The notes under the pieces: model-generated
The model's database searches: none
The model's input: only the letters and a program-made list of their open reading frames with translations
Told to the model about the DNA's origin: nothing
Assembly (NCBI GenBank): GCA_041398605.1
Contig: JAWKUK010000040.1
Coordinates: forward strand, 1-12,177
Origin: JAWKUK01 sp041398605
GTDB taxonomy: Bacteria > Planctomycetota > UBA1135 > GCA-002686595
DNA length: 12,177 bases
Reading direction: 5' to 3'
Part shown: piece after piece, positions 1-6,885 of the stretch
Numbering within the stretch: position 1 is the stretch's first letter
How the letters are laid out: every line of letters starts with the position of its first letter
Translations under genes and position numbers: made by a program

Positions 1-1048
<1,048 letters not shown>

Positions 1049-1682
1049 GGCGCCAACATAGCCTGCGCAAGTCGTTTCGTGTCGCCGCAACGGCTGGCCG
1101 GTGCGTGGCTCCGTCGCATGGATTGGCCCTGCTGCGTCCTGCGTGCGCGGTGATTCGCTGCAGCGCGTTGACACCGCGTCGGCCGCGGCTGAGCGTCGTG
1201 GTCGCAGCGCCGCTCTCAACACCGACCACTCGATCGCGAGAGCGCCGCGCTCTCCGGGCGTCGGAGCAATCCACCACCGGCAGGTGAGCGCACCTCGATG
1301 CGTCGACGCCTCGCCCCCACGCAGAAGCGGCGCCCAGAAGCGGCGCCCAAGAGCGAGGCGCGGGGCGACGCGCGGGGCGACGCGCACGGCGACGCGGCGA
1401 CGCGACGTGCAGCCGCTCGACGTGCGCGCGGCCCGACGCGAACTCGATGGCGTCCGGAGAACGCGCGCGAGCTGCGCGGCGCGCGCTCGGTAGCGCGCTG
1501 CGCGCGTGGCCGGGAGCGCCGCGACGCCGATGCACCCGCTGCCGCGGCCGCGCTCAGGTCCCCACCGGCCGCGACCACGACGCGCGGCGCCGCTCGGAAT
1601 TGTTCGGCGCGAGGCGCGGGGCGCGCTCGCGCGGGGCGCCTGGCGCCTGGCGTGGGCGGGGTCGAAGCCGCGAATTCCGCAA
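1049..1682. other. Gene-free GC-rich spacer
   Basis: This stretch separates the divergent PSCyt1 gene and padR operon. All its open frames translate to arginine/alanine-rich low-complexity strings with no recognisable domain, as expected of very GC-rich noncoding DNA in which stop codons are rare. It contains short tandem repeats (annotated separately) and several GC-only inverted repeats, such as AGGCGC at 1612-1617 facing GCGCCT at 1636-1641. In sequence of this composition such repeats arise easily by chance. It presumably includes the promoter of the leftward PSCyt1 gene, but I see no convincing -35/-10 pair. Confidence 0.7.
1323..1406. repeat. Two short adjacent tandem repeats (13-bp x2, 12-bp x2-3)
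   Basis: A 13-base unit, AGAAGCGGCGCCC, occurs twice head to tail at 1323-1335 and 1336-1348 without mismatch. Directly after it a 12-base unit, GCGCGGGGCGAC, occurs at 1358-1369 and 1370-1381 exactly, and at 1382-1393 with two changes. It then decays into shorter GCGAC-containing pieces to 1406. The block lies in the gene-free spacer. It looks like replication-slippage repeats; no function is claimed. Confidence 0.75.
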
Positions 1683-1706
1683 ATACCCAGTATGCATACC
1701 CCGTAT
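1683..1706. promoter_or_regulatory. Symmetric palindrome upstream of padR; candidate PadR operator
   Basis: A perfect 10-base palindrome GTATGCATAC lies at 1690-1699. It is flanked at equal distance by ATAC (1683-1686) and GTAT (1703-1706), so both inner and outer arms share the same centre between 1694 and 1695. The pattern is ATAC-N3-GTATGCATAC-N3-GTAT. It sits 52 bases before the padR start codon, in an AT-richer island within very GC-rich DNA. PadR regulators bind dyad-symmetric sites near their own promoters and commonly autoregulate, so this is the natural candidate operator. That assignment is inference; the symmetry is directly visible. Confidence 0.6.
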
Positions 1707-1758
1707 CCACCCCCAGCCCCCCCCAGTGGCCGGCCAGGCGCCGGCCGGAGCCCCGCCG

Positions 1759-2277
1759 GTGACCGTCAAGAACAGCCTCCTCGCCATCCTCGCCCAAGAG
1801 CCGACCCACGGGTACGGCCTGAAGTCGACCTTCGAGCGGTCCACGGCTGGCACGTGGCCCCTGAACATCGGCCAGGTCTATCAGACGCTGAGCCGCCTGG
1901 AGCGAGACGGCCTCGTCGCGGCTCGCCCCGCTGATGACAGCGCGCGCCAGACGTGGCAGATCACGGAGGCAGGGCGCGACGCGCTCAACGACTGGTATCG
2001 CGAGCCCGTGATCGCGGACCCGCCGGTGCGCGACGAGCTCGCCATCAAGGTGTTGCTCGCGATCGCCGCGGACAAGGTGGACGTCAGCGACATCCTCCAG
2101 ACCCAGCGTACGGCCACCATGGAGCGGATCCAGGAGTTGACCCGGCACAAGCGCAAGGCCGACCCGGAGTCGGAGCTGCCCTGGCTCCTGATGATCGAAG
2201 CGCTGGTCTTGAAGGCCGAGGCCGAGGTGAAGTGGCTCGACCTGTGTGAGGCGCGCCTCGCGGGGGGGGCGTCATGA
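1759..2277 (+). CDS. PadR-family transcriptional regulator
   Basis: This 172-residue cytoplasmic DNA-binding protein has the usual length for a PadR regulator with a full C-terminal dimerisation region. The PadR winged helix-turn-helix occupies about residues 1-75: the conserved HGYGL is at 17-21, the recognition-helix region (NIGQVYQTLSRLERDGLV) is at 36-53, and the wing follows at about 55-70. Residues about 105-165 are charged and helical, as in the PadR coiled-coil dimerisation part. I chose the GTG at 1759 because the PadR domain begins there and a GGAG Shine-Dalgarno lies 8 bases upstream (1747-1750); the frame stays open further upstream but encodes only low-complexity sequence. The stop overlaps the next gene's ATG (ATGA, 2274-2277), indicating translational coupling with the ABC ATPase. 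PadR genes next to ABC/FtsX exporters usually repress them and release on ligand binding; the ligand is unknown. The last codons contain a run of eight G (2262-2269). Confidence 0.93.
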   Translation: MTVKNSLLAILAQEPTHGYGLKSTFERSTAGTWPLNIGQVYQTLSRLERDGLVAARPADDSARQTWQITEAGRDALNDWYREPVIADPPVRDELAIKVLLAIAADKVDVSDILQTQRTATMERIQELTRHKRKADPESELPWLLMIEALVLKAEAEVKWLDLCEARLAGGAS

Positions 2278-3032
2278 CGGGCGCCGCCGCTCCCCGCCCC
2301 GCAGCGGGCGCGGGCAGCACCTCCCACCCAATCCTGCAACTGAGGAGCGTGACTCGCGTGCATGGGGAGGGCGCCCTCGCCGTGCGGGCGCTCGGGCCGC
2401 TGAACTTGGACGTGCAGCGCGGCGAATTCGTCGCGGTCATGGGCCCGTCCGGCTCCGGCAAGTCGACGATGCTTGGGCTCGCGGGCGCGCTCGACCAGCC
2501 GAACGAAGGCACCGTGTCCGTCCTCGGGCATGACCTGGCGACGATCGGCGCGCAGCGGCTCGCGGAGCTCCGGCGACGGGTCATCGGCTACGTCTTCCAG
2601 GACTTCAATCTGCTGCCGGGTCTCAGCGCGCTGGAGAACGTCGCCCTGCCCCTCGAGCTCGACGGCGCGCGCCCGCGCGACGCTTGGATCGAAGCGCGCA
2701 AGGCGCTCGAGGACGTCCAGCTCGACCACCTCGCTGCGCGCTATCCCGACGATCTCTCCGGTGGAGAGAAGCAACGTGTCGCCGTAGCGCGCGCGTGCGT
2801 CGGCCCGCGCCAGATACTGCTCGCCGACGAACCGACAGGCGCGCTCGATACCGTGACGAGCGACCTCGTCATGCGCTTGATGCGCGCCCAGTGTGACGCC
2901 GGTCGGACGGCCATCCTGGTGACCCACGACGCAGGCCACGCGGCCTGGGCCGATCGCATCCTCTTCCTGCGCGATGGCCGCATCGTCGACGAGACGGGCC
3001 GCGCGGCCCGAGACCGAGCGAGCCGCGCGTGA
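2274..3032 (+). CDS. ABC transporter ATPase, MacB/LolD-type
   Basis: This 252-residue protein is a complete ATP-binding subunit of an FtsX-type (MacB/LolD superfamily) ABC transporter; it powers the permease encoded immediately downstream. Visible motifs are the Walker A GPSGSGKST (57-65), the Q-loop VFQDFNLLPG (107-116), the signature LSGGEKQ (161-167), Walker B ILLADE (181-186) followed by PTGALD, and the H-loop histidine 218 in VTHD. The catalytic glutamate is E186. The insertion typical of LolD/MacB (LAELRRRVIGYVFQDFNLLP) is present. The first ~18 residues are Ala/Gly/Pro-rich and precede the domain. The ATG overlaps the padR stop by four bases, and its stop overlaps the permease GTG by four bases (GTGA), so all three are probably made from one transcript. 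The substrate cannot be read from the sequence; relatives move lipoproteins, peptides or drugs across or out of the membrane. Confidence 0.96.
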   Translation: MTGAAAPRPAAGAGSTSHPILQLRSVTRVHGEGALAVRALGPLNLDVQRGEFVAVMGPSGSGKSTMLGLAGALDQPNEGTVSVLGHDLATIGAQRLAELRRRVIGYVFQDFNLLPGLSALENVALPLELDGARPRDAWIEARKALEDVQLDHLAARYPDDLSGGEKQRVAVARACVGPRQILLADEPTGALDTVTSDLVMRLMRAQCDAGRTAILVTHDAGHAAWADRILFLRDGRIVDETGRAARDRASRA

Positions 3033-5185
3033 CGCGATCCAACGCGCTCCGCGCCCTCTTGCGCATCGAGCTGCGCCACGTGCGCGCGCATCGGGTGCGT
3101 TCGCTGCTGGTCGTGATGCTCGTTGCGGCACCGACCGCTGCGATGGTCGCCGGGAGTACGCTCGTGCTCGCGGTCAAGCGCACGCTCGAAGACCAGCGTA
3201 ACCACGCTATGGGCCTCGCTGCGCTGAGGTTCGAAGAGGCGCCAGGCATCCCCTTGGAGCGAGCGCGAGCGTCGTTGCCGCCCGACACCAGGTCCGCGGT
3301 CTTGCGCACCGGTATCGCTGTCGTCGCCCGGCCTGGCCTGCGGCTGCGCGCGCGCTCATTTGCCTTGGCGCCTGCGGCGCTCGCGCAGGGCGGCTTAGCG
3401 TCGACGATGTTGAGGATCGAACGCGGCCGCGCCCCCGAGCAGGCCGACGAAGTCGCGTTGTCGCCGCGGGTCCTCCACGGGCTGCGCGTCGACGTAGGCG
3501 ACGACGTCGAGCTCAACGGCCGCGCGGTCCACGTGACCGGCGTCGCGATCGTCCCCGAGGAGCGCTCGCTCCCAGCCGCCATCACGACGCTCGCTGCGCC
3601 GTCGTCGCCCGACTCGACGGGCGCCCTCTTGGTCGATGTGCGAGCGGAGCAGGCGGGCGCCTGCGCGGCCGCAGCGCAGGCCCGCGGCGCGCTCGTCCAG
3701 CGCCGCTCCGAGACAGGCCACGACGACGCGTTCGAGGCGCTGGCGATCTTCGTGTGCGGCTCGTTCGGCTTCTTTGAAGCGGCGCTCGTCGTCGGCGCTG
3801 CGTTCGCGGTCGGCGTGCGCCGGCGTCAGCGGGAGCTCGGCCTCCTCGGCGCGAACGGCGCCGAGCCGAGGTCCATGGCGCGCGCGCTGCTGGCGTCCGC
3901 CGGCGCGCTCGCGGCCCTTGGCAGCACGTTGGGCGTCGTGTGCGGCGCCGTCGCGGCGCGGCTCCTTCATCCTCACCTGAACCGCTGGACGGATCGAGAC
4001 GTCGGGCAGTTCGAGCTGCCGCTGCGCTTCGTGGCGTTGGCGTTCGCCCTCGGCGTCCTGTCCGCGCTCCTGTCCGCGTGGCTCCCTGCGCGCAGCGCCG
4101 TGCAGCTCCCGATCCGCGTCGCGCTCGGCGGCGTGCGGCCCATCCCGGCCGGATCGCAGCGCTTCTTGCGCGTCGGCGCGGGGCTGATTGGCATCGGCGT
4201 CCTCTCGGTGACGGGCGGCGCAGTGACGCCGGGCACGCTCTCAGGCGTGTGGATCTTGGGCGGCGCCATCGTGCTCATGGTGGGGCTCGGGGCGTTGAGC
4301 CCGTGGATGTTGGAGGCGCTCGCGAAGCACGCGGCTCGACTGCCCATCCCTTGGCGTCTGGCGGTTCGCGATGCCGGGCGCTTCCGTGCCCGCAATGGAC
4401 CGGTGGTCACCGCGGTCATCGCAGGCATGTCGATCAGCGTGCTGCTCGGGTGCCTTACCGCGAGCGTCGAGCAGCTAGAGAGCCGCCGCCGACCCGCCCT
4501 CGCGCTCAATGAACTGCGGGTCGACGGGGCGCTCCGTTGGGGCGCCCATGGGGCCACCGCTGCGGCGGACGTCGCGGCGGACGACGCTCCGCGAGCTGAC
4601 CTCGAAGCGAGCCGTGTCACCGTGGCCGAGGTCGTGGCGCGTGCCATCCAGGCCGAGCTCGGCGGCACGATCCGGCGAGCGACGCGGCTCGACGACATGG
4701 GTTGGTTCGTGGAGACGCCGGGGCGCGTCACCGAAGCACAGGCCGCGCAGGCAGTGGACCTCGCGGCCGCCTATGGCGGCGCTTCCATCTCCGCCGCTGC
4801 GCTGGACGCTTCACCCGATGAGGGGTCCTTCCAGGTCGTGCTCTGGATCTGCGTCGTGACGAGCCTCATCGTGATCTTCGCCGCGACGACGCTCTCGTCC
4901 GTTGAGTCGGCCGCGGACGCGGTCGTTCTGCGCACAGTCGGGGCCGCCCCCGCGGTCCTCCGACAACACGTCGCGTGCCGCGCTGCGTACTTGGCGCTCC
5001 TTGGCTGCGCGCTCGCGGTGCCTGCCGGGCTCGTCCCCATGGCGGGCTTGCTGCGCCTCTCCGGCGGCAACCTGGGCTTCGTCATGCCCTGGTCCACGCT
5101 GGCGCTCGCGGTGATCGCCATCCCGCTCATCGCCTACTTCGGCACCTGGAGCGTCGCCTACGCGCGCTCGGGCCGAGCCGCCTAG
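3029..5185 (+). CDS. FtsX-like ABC transporter permease, two FtsX domains
   Basis: This 718-residue inner-membrane protein is the permease partner of the preceding ATPase. An N-terminal membrane segment (about 25-48) is followed by a soluble extracytoplasmic region to about 235. The first FtsX domain then has segments at about 236-262, 286-312 and 332-355, with the family motif RRQRELGLLGANGA (265-278) and the closing PARSAVQLPIRVALGG (353-368). Further segments lie near 382-398 and 406-425. A second unit has segments at about 458-478, 602-624, 650-675 and 688-708, with a second soluble domain between. Its coupling motif (VESAADAVVLRTVGAAP, 625-641) is more degenerate than the first. About ten membrane segments in one chain is the two-copy layout of larger FtsX-family permeases, unlike four-segment MacB. 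Translation starts at GTG 3029, overlapping the ATPase stop. No MacA-like adaptor gene is adjacent. Transported substrate unknown. Confidence 0.93.
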   Translation: MTRSNALRALLRIELRHVRAHRVRSLLVVMLVAAPTAAMVAGSTLVLAVKRTLEDQRNHAMGLAALRFEEAPGIPLERARASLPPDTRSAVLRTGIAVVARPGLRLRARSFALAPAALAQGGLASTMLRIERGRAPEQADEVALSPRVLHGLRVDVGDDVELNGRAVHVTGVAIVPEERSLPAAITTLAAPSSPDSTGALLVDVRAEQAGACAAAAQARGALVQRRSETGHDDAFEALAIFVCGSFGFFEAALVVGAAFAVGVRRRQRELGLLGANGAEPRSMARALLASAGALAALGSTLGVVCGAVAARLLHPHLNRWTDRDVGQFELPLRFVALAFALGVLSALLSAWLPARSAVQLPIRVALGGVRPIPAGSQRFLRVGAGLIGIGVLSVTGGAVTPGTLSGVWILGGAIVLMVGLGALSPWMLEALAKHAARLPIPWRLAVRDAGRFRARNGPVVTAVIAGMSISVLLGCLTASVEQLESRRRPALALNELRVDGALRWGAHGATAAADVAADDAPRADLEASRVTVAEVVARAIQAELGGTIRRATRLDDMGWFVETPGRVTEAQAAQAVDLAAAYGGASISAAALDASPDEGSFQVVLWICVVTSLIVIFAATTLSSVESAADAVVLRTVGAAPAVLRQHVACRAAYLALLGCALAVPAGLVPMAGLLRLSGGNLGFVMPWSTLALAVIAIPLIAYFGTWSVAYARSGRAA

Positions 5186-5194
5186 CCCGAGCCA

Positions 5195-5212
5195 GGGCGG
5201 ATGGCTCCGCCC
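5195..5212 (+). terminator. Candidate hairpin terminator after the PadR-ABC operon
   Basis: GGGCGGA (5195-5201), loop TGGC, and TCCGCCC (5206-5212) form a perfect 7-base-pair GC-rich stem starting 10 bases after the permease stop codon. No T-run follows, so it is not a textbook intrinsic terminator, but position and stability suit an end-of-operon structure. Confidence 0.5.
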
Positions 5213-5238
5213 GAGCAGGTCTCCTTCGAAGAACCACT

Positions 5239-5258
5239 CGCGCGACGTACGTCGCGCG
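5239..5258. promoter_or_regulatory. 20-bp perfect palindrome upstream of hydrolase gene
   Basis: The twenty bases are fully self-complementary, centred on GACGTACGTC and flanked by CGCGC/GCGCG arms. The element lies 37 bases before the hydrolase ATG, within the 110-base spacer after the permease gene. It has no unpaired loop, which suits a dimeric protein-binding site better than an RNA hairpin, although a stem with a 4-base turn is possible. It differs in sequence from the palindrome upstream of padR, so a different binder is implied. Function is inferred from symmetry and position only. Confidence 0.45.
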
Positions 5259-5295
5259 CTCCACCCGCCATCGAGGACCACTCTTGGTCGCAACT

Positions 5296-6780
5296 ATGCT
5301 CACGTCCATCCTTCTGTTTGCCCTCACATCACACGCCGCGCTCGTTCAAGCCCCCGCAGAACAAGTGCCGGAGATTCGCTGGGACCCGGCGCCCTTCATC
5401 GGGGAGTATCGAGACCGATCCGGAGCGCAGGAGCTCGCCGGGAGGTTGGGGCGCATCACCGTCCCCGAGAACCGCGCCAAAGGCACGGGCGGGACGGTCG
5501 AGGTCGCGTTCGTGGTCTACAAGACGGAGAACAAGGCGCCCCTCGCGCCCATGGTGTACCTCGTCGGCGGACCGGGCGGAGCGGGGACTGAGTTCGGCGC
5601 GTCCTTCGCCAAGCATCCGTTGCTCGCGGTGCTCGACTACTGCGACGTCATCGCCGTGGACCAGCGTGGCACAGGGCTGTCGCTGCCGAACTTGTCGGCG
5701 GGCCCCGATCTGACCTACACGCTCCCCCTCGACCAGCCTCTGACACAGGCCGCAGAGGAGGAGGCCTTCGCAGCGGCTGCGGCGAGGGGCTATGCCTACT
5801 GGACACGAGAGGGCGTCGATCTCGCCGCGTTCAATACCGAGGAGAGCGCCGAGGACATCGACGACGTGCGGCGCGCGCTCGGCCTCGAGAAGATCACGCT
5901 CTGGGGAGGCAGCTACGGGAGCCACCTGGGCCTCGCGTACCTGCGTCGGCATTCGGACCACGTCGAGCGCGCGGTCCTGCAGAAGGTCGAAGGACCCGAC
6001 CACACGCTCAAGCTTCCGAGCACCGTGCAACGACATCTCGAGCAGCTCTCTGCCATGGTCGCAGCAGACAAGTCGATCGGCGCAGCCATGCCCGACCTCC
6101 TGGGCCTGACACGCGAGCTGATCGCGCGCCTCGACAAGGCGCCCGTGAAGGTCTCGATCGAGCGCGGAGGCGCGCCAGTCGAGGTCACGGTCGGCGCCTT
6201 CGATCTGCAGCGCGAGCTCGCGCTCTCGCTGGGCAGCATTCGCGACCTCGCGCAGGTTCCAGCGCGCCTGTATGCGATGTCCAACGGCGACTGGAGCGAG
6301 CTCGCTGCGGCCGCCCTCGAGAGCCGCTACGGGGACGTCGGGTCGATGATGACCGTCATGATGGACATGTCCTCAGGCGCGTCGCCCAAGCGCCGCGCAC
6401 AGATTGAGCGCGAGGCCGCTGACGCCAGGAACCTGCTGGGAGACACGATCAACGCGCCGTTTGGCGCGCTCGTCCGGAAGGCCGTTGGCGACCCCGACCT
6501 CGGCGACTCGTTTCGCGCGCCGATCCAGTCGGACGTGCTCGTCGTGTTCCTGACCGGCAGACTCGACGTTCGCACGCCGCCGGAGAATGTGGCCGAGCTC
6601 CGCGCGGGCTTCCCGAACCACGTGTACTTGGACGTGACCGGCGTGAGCCACGACTCCTTCGAGATGCTGAGCCGCGACTATCAGAGGGTCATGAAGTCGT
6701 TCTTGAGCGGCGAGCCCGTCGAGAGCCAGGTGATCCACATCGACGAGATGAAGTTCCGCCCGCTCCCGAGCGTGAAGTAG
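5296..6780 (+). CDS. Secreted alpha/beta-hydrolase, S33 / tripeptidyl-aminopeptidase-like
   Basis: This 494-residue protein belongs to the alpha/beta-hydrolase group that includes proline iminopeptidase (peptidase family S33) and Streptomyces-type tripeptidyl aminopeptidases, which remove short N-terminal pieces from peptides. The likely catalytic triad is S206 in WGGSYGSHLG, D424 in GRLDVRTPP and H452 in GVSHDSF. Upstream sit the oxyanion-side GGPGGAG (91-97) and VDQRGTG (121-127), both typical of this group. Residues 1-18 are a hydrophobic signal peptide (cleavage probably after about residue 16-20), so the enzyme should be exported. I took the ATG at 5296 because it starts exactly at the signal peptide; the frame is open upstream but overlaps the permease gene and is Arg-rich. 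No strong Shine-Dalgarno is seen. Closeness to an ABC exporter could point to peptide handling or detoxification, but a hairpin and palindrome in between suggest its own promoter. Exact substrate is unknown; an esterase is an alternative. Confidence 0.92.
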   Translation: MLTSILLFALTSHAALVQAPAEQVPEIRWDPAPFIGEYRDRSGAQELAGRLGRITVPENRAKGTGGTVEVAFVVYKTENKAPLAPMVYLVGGPGGAGTEFGASFAKHPLLAVLDYCDVIAVDQRGTGLSLPNLSAGPDLTYTLPLDQPLTQAAEEEAFAAAAARGYAYWTREGVDLAAFNTEESAEDIDDVRRALGLEKITLWGGSYGSHLGLAYLRRHSDHVERAVLQKVEGPDHTLKLPSTVQRHLEQLSAMVAADKSIGAAMPDLLGLTRELIARLDKAPVKVSIERGGAPVEVTVGAFDLQRELALSLGSIRDLAQVPARLYAMSNGDWSELAAAALESRYGDVGSMMTVMMDMSSGASPKRRAQIEREAADARNLLGDTINAPFGALVRKAVGDPDLGDSFRAPIQSDVLVVFLTGRLDVRTPPENVAELRAGFPNHVYLDVTGVSHDSFEMLSRDYQRVMKSFLSGEPVESQVIHIDEMKFRPLPSVK

Positions 6781-6789
6781 TGCGGCCCA

Positions 6790-6846
6790 GGGGCGCGCGA
6801 ATTAGCGGCTCGAGGCCCGCCCGCGCCCGCCGATTCGCGGCGCCCC
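6790..6846 (+). terminator. Long imperfect inverted repeat after hydrolase gene; candidate terminator
   Basis: GGGGCGCGCGAAT (6790-6802) can pair over 13 base pairs with ATTCGC plus GCGCCCC (6833-6846), with a single bulged G at 6839. The loop of 30 bases is itself GC-rich. The left arm begins 10 bases after the hydrolase stop codon and the right arm ends 39 bases before the next gene's start. No T-tract follows. A transcription-ending or mRNA-stabilising stem is plausible. Confidence 0.45.
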
Positions 6847-6885
6847 GCATCGCCCCGCCAGCCGGCCTGTGCTCTACTCCCCGGC

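Noticed and set aside
1168..1173. TTGACA, resembling a -35 box
   Set aside because: No -10-like sequence lies at 16-18 bases downstream and no gene starts at a suitable distance.
1447..1758. N-terminal extension of the PadR frame to an ATG at 1447
   Set aside because: The extra ~104 residues are Arg/Ala/Gly-rich low complexity and cross the palindrome; the GTG at 1759 has a GGAG at good spacing and starts the PadR domain.
1881..3131. Long minus-strand frame opposite padR and the ABC ATPase
   Set aside because: It is the shadow of strongly conserved plus-strand genes carrying all ABC motifs.
4975..5295. N-terminal extension of the hydrolase frame to 4975
   Set aside because: It would overlap the end of the permease gene and place the signal peptide in the middle of the protein.
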